DNA from: Cycloclasticus sp.
GTDB taxonomy: Bacteria > Pseudomonadota > Gammaproteobacteria > Methylococcales > Cycloclasticaceae
Length of the DNA: 64,000 nucleotides
Direction of reading: 5' to 3'
Assembly (NCBI GenBank): GCA_002700385.1
Contig: PADC01000006.1
Span: forward strand, 682,001-746,000
Below the pieces are notes generated by a model, which was given only the letters and a program-made list of their open reading frames with translations, was not told the origin of the DNA and made no database searches. Shown here piece after piece: positions 46,743 to 53,042 of the stretch (its first letter is position 1; each line of letters begins with the position of its first letter). A program made the translations under genes and the position numbers.

Positions 46743-47138
46743 ATGAAGAACGTATTTTTCATAATCGCAATATACATGTCATCTATTGCAAACGCATTAG
46801 CCAACCAAGAAACGGATGCCGCCCTATCATGGCTAAAAGTGGTGGATTCAGGTCAATACATTGAAAGTTGGCAACAAGCAGCACCTTATTTTCAGGAGCA
46901 ACTTTCCAGCTCCGCATGGGAGCAAGCACTCAATCAAGTTCGTGCGCCGCTAGGCAAAGTAATTTCACGCCAAGTTAAAAATTCTAGCCAGCACTCATCT
47001 TTACCTGGTGCACCTACTGGTGAATACATCGTCATTACCACTGTCGCCAGCTTCGAGCATAAACAATCAGCAGTAGAAACAATTACGATCAGCAAAGTTG
47101 GTAACGAGTGGCGAGCGGTTGGTTATTTTATCAAGTAG
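46743..47138 (+). CDS. Exported DUF4019-like protein, cassette 6
   Basis: A 131-residue protein with an N-terminal signal peptide ('VFFIIAIYMSSIANALA'). The mature part matches DUF4019: 'AALSWLKVVDSGQYIESWQQ' near the start, 'APLGKVISRQVKNS' in the middle and 'VGNEWRAVGYFIK' at the end. The function of DUF4019 is unknown; it is a small periplasmic or lipoprotein-like domain, and its fold (NTF2/SnoaL-like, by impression) suggests ligand binding. AAGGAG lies eight bases ahead of the ATG. The gene ends just before the R'' box of attC6. It is a common type of cassette cargo in environmental arrays, but that statement is from general knowledge. Confidence 0.8.
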   Translation: MKNVFFIIAIYMSSIANALANQETDAALSWLKVVDSGQYIESWQQAAPYFQEQLSSSAWEQALNQVRAPLGKVISRQVKNSSQHSSLPGAPTGEYIVITTVASFEHKQSAVETITISKVGNEWRAVGYFIK

Positions 47139-47141
47139 CAC

Positions 47142-47231
47142 ACTTAACAAGTGGGTCAAGTTCGTTCGCTATCGCTCACTGGGACGCTCCGCTCGTTCCT
47201 CGCTCCGCGCCCCTTACCCAAAACGTTAGTG
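47142..47231 (+). repeat. attC site 6
   Basis: R'' ACTTAAC mirrors GTTAAGT at the start of cassette 6. Ends GTTAGTG (47225-47231). The outer arms GGGTCAAG and CTTACCC pair with an extrahelical C; the loop holds several CGCTCCGCTCG-like repeats. Confidence 0.88.
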
Positions 47232-47618
47232 TGCTTTGAGGGGTTTTTGTCTTTTTCAAAGTATTTAAGTTCGAAGCTAAACGTGCCGCATAACGCATTC
47301 AGGTGTTTTCCGGTTGGCTCAAACCAAAACCTGCAGTATGCTTTGGTTCATTAGTAAACGATATTAAGTGCCAAGGTTAGGCTATTCGAGATACATGGAA
47401 ATGAGTGCAAAAATCCAACAATCAATTACCACTCAGTCGCAGAGTTCACCTGCGTGGTTGTTGCCAATCTCAATCTTCAAAGCCTTTATTTCAATTGCCT
47501 GTAATACCGCAAAACCTCTGAAGCTTGGGCAGCGCCTAGCGCACACTAACAAGCACATCAAAAACCGCTCCACTTCGTTGCGCTGGACGTCGCTGACGCG
47601 ACGCCTTTTATGTGGGCG
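47226..47618 (+). other. Cassette 7, no convincing gene
   Basis: A 393-base unit bounded by matching core (GTTAGTG) and R'' (CACTAAC) boxes, so it is a true cassette. The only candidate, ATG 47395 in the track ORF 47368-47661, has no ribosome-binding site and runs through attC7 into the next cassette, so I do not call it. The 5' part carries an inverted repeat (47295-47341). It may encode a small RNA or promoter, or be a decayed cassette. Confidence 0.7.
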
Positions 47619-47624
47619 TTATGC
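47544..47624 (+). repeat. attC site 7
   Basis: R'' CACTAAC mirrors GTTAGTG. Ends GTTATGC (47618-47624). Arms GCACATCAAAA and TTTTATGTGGGC pair with an extrahelical C. Confidence 0.9.
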
Positions 47625-47661
47625 GCAAGCGTATCCAGTTCAGCATTCAAGGAGTAGATAA

Positions 47662-48081
47662 GTGATAGAAAGAATGGTACCTGCACTGTATGTCGATGAT
47701 CTAAATCGATCCAACGCATTCTATTGTGATCTCCTTGACCTGAAGCCACGCTTTGAAGCTGATTGGATTGTTCAGCTTTCGGATTCCGATAACGAGTCAA
47801 TTGAACTAATTCTTCAACCGAGAACTCATGATCTTGTACCAAAGCCATTTCAGAAGACCCCACAGGGTGCCAGTATTACTTTCGTCGTACCCGACTGCGA
47901 TGAACTGTTCGAGAGGGCTCTATCTATGGGGCTAGAGATTATCCAAGAGCCAAAGAATGAGCATTATGGTCAACGCAGATTCCTGACAGTAGACCCGGAT
48001 GGCCTGCTAATCGATATAAGCTCAAATTGTGAGCCATCACCTGAGTTTATGGAGAAATATTTTGGCACCGAAAGCACATAA
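47662..48081 (+). CDS. Glyoxalase/VOC-superfamily protein, cassette 8
   Basis: A 139-residue single-domain protein of the vicinal oxygen chelate fold (glyoxalase/bleomycin-resistance/dioxygenase superfamily). 'MVPALYVDDLNRSNAFYCDL' opens the first beta-alpha-beta module and 'GQRRFLTVDPDGLLIDIS' closes the second; both are typical. The expected metal ligands are not clear-cut (a Glu in 'SIELILQP' is present), so the activity may be binding rather than catalysis. It starts at GTG 47662 with AAGGAG seven bases upstream. VOC proteins are a frequent integron cargo and include antibiotic-sequestering members such as bleomycin-binding proteins, but no particular ligand can be named. Confidence 0.85.
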   Translation: MIERMVPALYVDDLNRSNAFYCDLLDLKPRFEADWIVQLSDSDNESIELILQPRTHDLVPKPFQKTPQGASITFVVPDCDELFERALSMGLEIIQEPKNEHYGQRRFLTVDPDGLLIDISSNCEPSPEFMEKYFGTEST

Positions 48082-48165
48082 CAATGCTCTGCACTTGACC
48101 GCCAAAAGCGCCACTTCGCTACGCTTCATTCTGCTTTTGGCGGCAAGTGAGCTTGGTCGTTAGGG
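48076..48165 (+). repeat. attC site 8
   Basis: R'' ACATAAC differs by one base from the GCATAAC expected from the core GTTATGC. Ends GTTAGGG (48159-48165). Arms GCACTTGACCGCCAAAAGC and GCTTTTGGCGGCAAGTGAGC pair almost perfectly, with one extrahelical A. Confidence 0.92.
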
Positions 48166-48169
48166 CCAT

Positions 48170-48442
48170 TTAAAACTGATTGTAATGTCCACCAATGGCG
48201 TAAATATAAATATATTCCTTATCAAATTTATAAATAACACGGTCTTTCTGGCTTATACGGCGAGACCACAAACCAGAGAGGTTGTGTTTTAATGACTCAG
48301 GTTTTCCAGTTCCAGTGCGCGGGTCGTCACGGAGCATTTCCTTCAATAACCGACAAAGCACTTTGTGTAGCTTTTTGTCTTTTAACCTAAGTTCCTCATA
48401 TGCAGCCCAAGTATTACCTTCAAATACCAGTGATCTCATCAA
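48170..48442 (-). CDS. YoeB/Txe-family toxin, cassette 9
   Basis: A 90-residue RelE-superfamily toxin, which in this family cuts mRNA on the ribosome. 'LVFEGNTWAAYEELRLKDKK' is the N-terminal helix, 'DDPRTGTGKPESLKHNLSGL' followed by WSRRI is the family signature, and 'DRVIYKF' plus 'YAIGGHYNQF' supply the usual C-terminal tyrosine and histidine (GHY). It is read against the array and overlaps the antitoxin gene by 23 bases. Being reversed in the cassette, it must rely on its own promoter in front of the antitoxin, as is common for cassette-borne toxin-antitoxin modules, which stabilise arrays. Confidence 0.9.
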   Translation of the reverse strand: MMRSLVFEGNTWAAYEELRLKDKKLHKVLCRLLKEMLRDDPRTGTGKPESLKHNLSGLWSRRISQKDRVIYKFDKEYIYIYAIGGHYNQF

Positions 48443-48692
48443 GCTCTCTGGCTGTAGGTTTATATCCTTTGTTTTTTGTATTAGTAGATGCTGAAGCCGC
48501 TATTTGCTTCATTAAGTCATTGTTTTGCAAGATATATAATGTTTCTTGTTCACGCTCCCAATCGTCGGCGCTTAAAACAACAAAATCATCACCGCTTCTG
48601 CGTGTTACTTTAAGTGGCAGATGCTCAGTAATTACTTGTTCCACAAAGCTTTTTAGGTTATCTCTAAACTTGTTTACGCTAATACTATCCAT
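48420..48692 (-). CDS. YefM/Phd-family antitoxin, cassette 9
   Basis: A 90-residue antitoxin. The N-terminus 'MDSISVNKFRDNLKSFVEQV' and 'LPLKVTRRSGDDFVVLSADD' form the Phd/YefM DNA-binding domain; the C-terminal tail ('YKPTARELDEITGI') would wrap the toxin. The track ORF begins with a TTG four codons earlier, but ATG 48692 with GGAGAGG just upstream is the better start. Antitoxin precedes toxin with overlap, allowing coupling. The pair should repress its own promoter located between 48692 and attC9 (48743). Confidence 0.9.
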   Translation of the reverse strand: MDSISVNKFRDNLKSFVEQVITEHLPLKVTRRSGDDFVVLSADDWEREQETLYILQNNDLMKQIAASASTNTKNKGYKPTARELDEITGI

Positions 48693-48742
48693 TATCCTCT
48701 CCAAATTGACGTACTGTGTTGCCGTACATAATAGTCGTAAAA

Positions 48743-48803
48743 CCCTAACAAGTCAATCAACAGCGACCACAAAAAGCGTGGCGCGTTATTTCAAACGTTA
48801 GGC
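48743..48803 (+). repeat. attC site 9 (last recognised)
   Basis: R'' CCCTAAC is the exact reverse complement of GTTAGGG, the core starting cassette 9. Ends GTTAGGC (48797-48803). The inner hairpin GCGACCAC / GTGGCGC is short. No further attC with GCCTAAC is found to the right, so the array ends here. Confidence 0.85.
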
Positions 48804-48816
48804 CTACGCGGTTATA

Positions 48817-49167
48817 CTACCGACCACATGCCGCATCCATCATTGTTTTGTTGCCCGATGACCTTAACTTCCTGTATTCAGCAGCCCAAAAATCACACGT
48901 TTCTCGCTTAATTCTTTGAACATTTCTTTGATTTGCTGATTCAATGACTGCAATTCGCTTTTTTTCTTGATTCTGAATTTGCATTTCTTTCATTCGCTTA
49001 GCAGTTTCTATTTTCATTTTTTCAGCTGATTCCTTCATCATTTGAGCCGCAACTTTCAGTTCATAATGAGTCCATGCTTTTTCCGCTAATAACAACAGTC
49101 CATTGCCTAAAAATATGGCTATTGCTATTGTGAAGCATAAGGCCGTGTAATTAATCCTTTCTGGCAT
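48817..49167 (-). CDS. Small membrane protein with coiled coil, unknown function
   Basis: A 116-residue protein not assigned to any family. It has one membrane segment ('ALCFTIAIAIFLGNGLLLLA') followed by a highly charged helical region ('LKVAAQMMKESAEKMKIETA', 'MQIQNQEKKRIAVIESANQ') likely to form a coiled coil. It lies between the last attC core and tRNA-Met, read against the array. It may be a terminal cassette whose own attC has been lost or an ordinary chromosomal gene that marks the right edge. Codon use looks ordinary and the ORF is intact with ATG. Confidence 0.65.
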   Translation of the reverse strand: MPERINYTALCFTIAIAIFLGNGLLLLAEKAWTHYELKVAAQMMKESAEKMKIETAKRMKEMQIQNQEKKRIAVIESANQRNVQRIKRETCDFWAAEYRKLRSSGNKTMMDAACGR

Positions 49168-49370
49168 ATTAAATTCCTTTTTTGATTTGATTGACCAGCC
49201 TCTCTATAGTAAATCTTTTTATATCTTTCACAACAGGCCGAATAAAGCCACTGCCCTATTCCCATTTCTTGAAAATAGGCAAAATCGTATGATTACGGTG
49301 TTCGACATCTAATCCACTTTTTACCAAAAGGCTCTAACAGTCGCGTAATTTGAAATGAAGGGGCTTGAAA

Positions 49371-49447
49371 TGGTGGTCATGGGTGGACTTGAACCACCGA
49401 CCCCAGCATTATGAATGCTGTGCTCTAACCAGCTGAGCTACATGACC
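49371..49447 (-). tRNA. tRNA-Met (CAT anticodon)
   Basis: The complement folds as a full cloverleaf: acceptor GGTCATG/CATGACC, D arm GCTCAGCTGGTTAGAGC, anticodon stem-loop CAGCATTCATAATGCTG with CAT, T arm GGTGGTTCAAGTCCACC, encoded CCA. The body resembles elongator tRNA-Met of E. coli; an initiator is excluded by the paired first base. An Ile(CAT) identity cannot be fully excluded by sequence alone. Confidence 0.93.
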
Positions 49448-49497
49448 ATATCTTGAAGACCGCGAATTTTCGGTGTTTCGCGGCATTTTGTCAAGGC

Positions 49498-50589
49498 TTA
49501 AACGTTAAATCTGAAGTGCGTTACATCGCCATCTTGCATAATGTAGTCTTTGCCTTGTACGCCTAGCTTACCTGCTTCTTTTGCGCCTTGTTCTCCATTG
49601 TATTCAACAAAGTCTTCATAGGCGGTAATTTCTGCACGGATAAAACCTTTTTCAAAATCGGTATGAATAACGCCCGCGGCTTGAGGTGCTGTTGCCCCTT
49701 GTTTGATTGTCCATGCTCTAACTTCTTTAACCCCGGCTGTAAAGTAAGTTTGTAAGCCAAGTAAATGGTAACCGGCCCTAATAACTCTGTTTAAACCAGG
49801 TTCTTCCATGCCCATTTCTTCTAAGAATTCGGCACGTTCATCTTCTTCTAATTGAATGATCTCGGCCTCCATCGCTGCGCAAACAGCCACCAGTTCAGCG
49901 CCTTGTTTTTTTGCTAAGGCCGTTACCGCATCCAAATGTTCATTATTTTCAAACCCATCTTCTTGCACATTGGCGATATACAGCATGGGCTTTAAAGTCA
50001 ATAATTGAAGGTCTGACAGTGACTTCAGTTCTCCTTCATCTAACCCTAGCGTTCTTAAGGTAATGTCAGAATCCAGATGTGTCAGCGCTTTTTCAATTAA
50101 CGCTTTACGTTTTAGCTCGTCTTTATTTCCCGATTTAGACCCTTTTGTAGCTTTTACCAAGGCTTTATCTAACGAGGCCATATCGGCCAGCGCCAGCTCA
50201 GTTTGAATAACTTCTATATCGGCTAAAGGATCAACTTTACCGGCCACATGCACTACATCGTCGTCTTCAAAACAACGCACAACGTGAGCAATGGCATCAG
50301 ACTCACGAATGTTCGCTAAGAACTGATTACCTAAGCCTTCTCCTTTGGAGGCACCCGCAACTAGCCCAGCAATGTCGACAAACTCAAATGTGGTGGGTAT
50401 GACTTTTTCGGGCTTCACGATGTCCGCTAATTTCGCTAATCGAGGGTCTGGCACGGGCACGATGCCCGTATTTGGTTCGATAGTGCAAAACGGGTAGTTT
50501 TCCGCCGCGATGGTTGCTTTGGTTAATGCATTAAAAAGGGTCGATTTACCCACGTTAGGCAAGCCAACAATGCCGCAATTTAAAGCCAT
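49498..50589 (-). CDS. ychF: Ribosome-binding ATPase YchF (Obg-related)
   Basis: A P-loop NTPase of the OBG subfamily that prefers ATP and is linked to translation and oxidative-stress control. '[20 protein letters not shown]' is the G1 motif; the G4 position reads '[11 protein letters not shown]' (NxxE instead of NKxD), the known reason for ATP preference. The C-terminal TGS domain contains '[20 protein letters not shown]' and '[16 protein letters not shown]'. The track start adds 35 residues; ATG 50589 gives 363 residues, identical to the E. coli length. Usually pth lies upstream; here leuB is divergent. Confidence 0.96.
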   Translation of the reverse strand: MALNCGIVGLPNVGKSTLFNALTKATIAAENYPFCTIEPNTGIVPVPDPRLAKLADIVKPEKVIPTTFEFVDIAGLVAGASKGEGLGNQFLANIRESDAIAHVVRCFEDDDVVHVAGKVDPLADIEVIQTELALADMASLDKALVKATKGSKSGNKDELKRKALIEKALTHLDSDITLRTLGLDEGELKSLSDLQLLTLKPMLYIANVQEDGFENNEHLDAVTALAKKQGAELVAVCAAMEAEIIQLEEDERAEFLEEMGMEEPGLNRVIRAGYHLLGLQTYFTAGVKEVRAWTIKQGATAPQAAGVIHTDFEKGFIRAEITAYEDFVEYNGEQGAKEAGKLGVQGKDYIMQDGDVTHFRFNV

Positions 50590-50725
50590 AGTCGTTCTCT
50601 TTGAAATGTTATCAGGGCGGTGATTATACGTGATACCGCAATCAACGAATAGACGAGAAGTGGCGTGCCTAGGGTCAATCAAGTAAAATGCCACGCTTTA
50701 TACAAAACAGATCGTAAGGAATAAG

Positions 50726-51832
50726 ATGAAAAATTACAAAATTGCTGTTATGGCGGGAGATGGCATTGGCCCAGAAATTATGCAAGAAGCGGTGAAGGTT
50801 CTTAAACTGGTTGAAGAACGCAATGATGTAAGTTTTGAATTGATGCCTGCCCTATTTGGAGCCTGCGGTTATTTTGAGAAGGGTGACGCTTTTCCTCAAG
50901 AAACCAAAGACATTTGTGACCAAGCCGATGCCATTATCAAAGGCCCTATTGGTTTAAGCCATGAAGAGTCAAAAAAGATTCCTGTCGATAAACAACCCGA
51001 ACGCGGTGCTTTGCTACCTATGCGTCGCCGTTACAAAACATACGCAAATTACCGCCCTGTTTCACTGCCACAAAGTTTGGCCCACTTTTCTCCTTTAAAG
51101 CCCGAAGTTATTGGCGAGGGCATTGATTTAATTATGGTGCGTGAACTGGTCGGCGGCCTTTATTTTGGTGAAAAAGAAGTCGGTGTCAACGATAACGGCT
51201 TACGGTATGTAAAAGAAACCTTAGAGTATGATGAAAACCAAATTCGCCAAATTATGCAACATGCCTTCAAGTTAGCCAGTGGTCGAAAAAAAGTATTGCA
51301 CAACATTCATAAAAGCAATGTTTTAAAATCGTCCGTACTTTGGAATGAAGTCATGGAAGAAGTTGCAAAAGACTACCCAGAAGTTGAGGTGATCAATATC
51401 CTTGTCGATGCAGCTGCAACGTTACTTTGCTTGAACCCTACTCAGTTTGATGTGATGGTGATGGAAAACATGTTCGGTGATATTCTAAGCGACCAAGGCG
51501 GCGGTATTTTAGGATCACTTGGTTTAATGCCATCTGCTTGCTTGGGCGATGAAAAAGCTTATTACGAACCATCCCATGGCTCTGCGCCTGACATTGCCGG
51601 AAAAAATATTGCTAACCCCTATTCAATGATTGGCTCCGTTGCCATGATGTTGGAATACAGTTTCGATATGGCAGATGAAGCCAAAAATGTCTGGGCAGCC
51701 ATGCAAGGTGTTTTTGCTGACGGTTACTCTACTGCCGACCTATCTAAACCGGGCTCTGGTGTTAATATGATCAGTACGGTTGAATTTGGCGATAAAGTGG
51801 TAGAAAAATTAAAAGCAATGCCTACGGTTTAA
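50726..51832 (+). CDS. leuB: 3-isopropylmalate dehydrogenase
   Basis: The third enzyme of leucine synthesis, oxidising and decarboxylating 3-isopropylmalate with NAD+. 'KIAVMAGDGIGPEIMQEAVK' is the N-terminal signature, 'LIMVRELVGGLYFGEKE' contains the tyrosine region, 'VMENMFGDILSDQGGGILGS' holds the metal-binding aspartates, and 'EPSHGSAPDIAGKNIANPYS' the NAD site. The 368-residue length is normal. It stands apart from leuCD by two unrelated minus-strand genes and is read from its own promoter; AAGGA lies upstream of the ATG. The isocitrate/tartrate dehydrogenase alternatives are unlikely given the nearby leu genes. Confidence 0.94.
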   Translation: MKNYKIAVMAGDGIGPEIMQEAVKVLKLVEERNDVSFELMPALFGACGYFEKGDAFPQETKDICDQADAIIKGPIGLSHEESKKIPVDKQPERGALLPMRRRYKTYANYRPVSLPQSLAHFSPLKPEVIGEGIDLIMVRELVGGLYFGEKEVGVNDNGLRYVKETLEYDENQIRQIMQHAFKLASGRKKVLHNIHKSNVLKSSVLWNEVMEEVAKDYPEVEVINILVDAAATLLCLNPTQFDVMVMENMFGDILSDQGGGILGSLGLMPSACLGDEKAYYEPSHGSAPDIAGKNIANPYSMIGSVAMMLEYSFDMADEAKNVWAAMQGVFADGYSTADLSKPGSGVNMISTVEFGDKVVEKLKAMPTV

Positions 51833-51841
51833 AAATATTTT

Positions 51842-51864
51842 ACCGAGCGGCTATGCCGCTCGGT
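51842..51864. terminator. Hairpin between convergent leuB and ytoQ
   Basis: Perfect ten-base stem ACCGAGCGGC / GCCGCTCGGT with a three-base loop. On the minus strand it is followed by TAAAATATTTTT-like sequence, on the plus strand by no U-tract, so it fits best as terminator of ytoQ and possibly of both genes. Confidence 0.6.
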
Positions 51865-52308
51865 TCACCCTTCCGCAACGACATACTTTAATACCTCAAT
51901 AACCTGTTCGGGTGTTCTTGCCCATGCCATCGCCGCTGCATCAACTTCTTTTAGTGGATGTACAATATCCTCATCATGAAGTGTTATATAGGGCGTACCC
52001 AGTGCAGCGCAATAACCGGCATCAAAGGCGGCATTCCATTGTTTGTATTTATCACCAAAACGCACAATGGCTATATCACATTGTTCAATCATCGTTTTCG
52101 TACGCATGGCATTTACTTTTGCAGATTTGTGATCGCGCCAAAAATGGCTGACCTCTTCACCCAGCACATCACCTGCCGCATCACTCGCTGCATGATCAGT
52201 AACCGCTGACGTAAAGACTATGGGCAGCTTCAACGCCTCGCACCCTGCTTTAATTTGCCTTCTCCAATCCGTGTGTATTTCACCAGAAAGATAAACCTGT
52301 AAACTCAT
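51865..52308 (-). CDS. YtoQ family protein
   Basis: A 147-residue protein of the YtoQ family (nucleoside 2-deoxyribosyltransferase-like fold). It begins 'LQVYLSGEIHTDWRRQIKAG' and contains 'VSHFWRDHKSAKVNAMRTKT' and 'CDIAIVRFGDKYKQWNAAFD', all typical. The function is unknown; the fold suggests nucleotide or nucleoside binding. The ORF ends directly at the hairpin shared with leuB. Context (leuB on one side, a CDF-like gene on the other) gives no hint. Confidence 0.85.
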   Translation of the reverse strand: MSLQVYLSGEIHTDWRRQIKAGCEALKLPIVFTSAVTDHAASDAAGDVLGEEVSHFWRDHKSAKVNAMRTKTMIEQCDIAIVRFGDKYKQWNAAFDAGYCAALGTPYITLHDEDIVHPLKEVDAAAMAWARTPEQVIEVLKYVVAEG

Positions 52309-52350
52309 TTTTATACCTACGCTCAGTTAAAAATTGTCTTCATTAAATAT

Positions 52351-52968
52351 TTAGCCTGTATTCTTTAGTTCAACTTTTGCTGAACAAATCACTCGGTATG
52401 ACGAGCGATACAATAAGATAACAAGCGCAAATGCTATTAACAGATCTGGCCAGCCCGAACCAAATAGCCAAACAGCGCCAGCAGCCATAATAATCGATAA
52501 ATCTGAAGCAATATCGTTACGGGAACATTCCCAGACGGAGCTCATGTTCACATCTTCATGACGGTGTCGCCAAAGAAGCAAAAGGCATAGAGCATTAGTC
52601 ATCAGGCTGAAAAAACCAAACACCCCCATCGTCTCAAAAACTGGAACACTTGGCACATAGAGTTTGTAAATGATTTGCCCCGTCACCATGAATGCAGCGA
52701 TAAGAATAAGGACGCCTTTAAAAAGAGCCACTTTCGCTTTTGTAGAAGCCCCACGAGAAACGGCATAGAGACTTAACGCGTAAGTCAACGCATCACCAAA
52801 GTTATCAAAACTATTCGCCAGCAGCGCAGTGGAACGACCATATATCGCTGCTGCTGCGATCATTAAAAACATAATCGCATTAATTACCAACACGATTTTA
52901 AGCGTACCGCGTTGGCGTTTTTCTTGAAGAGCATTTTCCGAGCACCCTCCATCACAGCACCCACTCAT
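52351..52968 (-). CDS. Short CDF-like cation transporter (membrane domain only)
   Basis: A 205-residue membrane protein with about six spans resembling the transmembrane half of cation diffusion facilitators. 'ALLANSFDNFGDALTYALSL' replaces the usual HxxxD of TM2 with NxxxD-type residues, and 'ECSRNDIASDLSIIMAAGAV' is the TM5 metal-site equivalent with DxxxD-like spacing. The cytoplasmic C-terminal domain of ordinary CDFs (~90 residues) is absent. The N-terminus is cysteine-rich ('MSGCCDGGCSENA') and could bind metal. An AGAGG precedes the ATG. Substrate unknown; relatives are often annotated as cation transporters. It may export a transition metal or have become a sensor. Confidence 0.75.
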   Translation of the reverse strand: MSGCCDGGCSENALQEKRQRGTLKIVLVINAIMFLMIAAAAIYGRSTALLANSFDNFGDALTYALSLYAVSRGASTKAKVALFKGVLILIAAFMVTGQIIYKLYVPSVPVFETMGVFGFFSLMTNALCLLLLWRHRHEDVNMSSVWECSRNDIASDLSIIMAAGAVWLFGSGWPDLLIAFALVILLYRSSYRVICSAKVELKNTG

Positions 52969-53042
52969 TTTTTAGCCTCTTCTTTCCTGATCTATTTGGT
53001 TCAGTATAAACGACTTTTACAAAACCTCTGTTTTATATCGCT

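Larger units (their letters stand above)
43014..48797 (+). mobile_element. Integron cassette array without integrase (CALIN), nine cassettes
   Basis: Nine attC sites, all in the same orientation, follow nine short units. Cassette limits inferred from the core cleavage points (G/TT) are: 43014(?)-43666, 43667-44165, 44166-44847, 44848-45580, 45581-46719, 46720-47225, 47226-47618, 47619-48159 and 48160-48797. In cassettes 2-7 and 9 the first bases with the preceding G are the exact reverse complement of the R'' box of the same cassette's attC, the relation expected when each unit once existed as a circle. The orientation places a hypothetical attI and intI at the left end, where there are only a terminator and the PhoX-like gene. 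No tyrosine recombinase ORF is present anywhere in the window. The left boundary is uncertain: GTTATAT at 43013 is one mismatch from the expected GTTATAG. Confidence 0.88.

Noticed and set aside
47151-47354. Track ORF of 67 codons overlapping attC6
   Set aside because: It runs through the recombination site and has no ribosome-binding site or domain.
47368-47661. Track ORF of 97 codons in cassette 7
   Set aside because: It crosses attC7 into cassette 8 and lacks a ribosome-binding site; composition of the second half is dictated by the attC.
47558-47863. Minus-strand ORF opposite the glyoxalase gene
   Set aside because: Antisense to a gene with clear VOC motifs and overlaps attC7.
43560-48803. 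CRISPR array interpretation of the repeated GC-rich hairpins
   Set aside because: Repeats differ in length and inner sequence, are separated by genes and end in GTTRRRY-type cores, which fits attC and not CRISPR.
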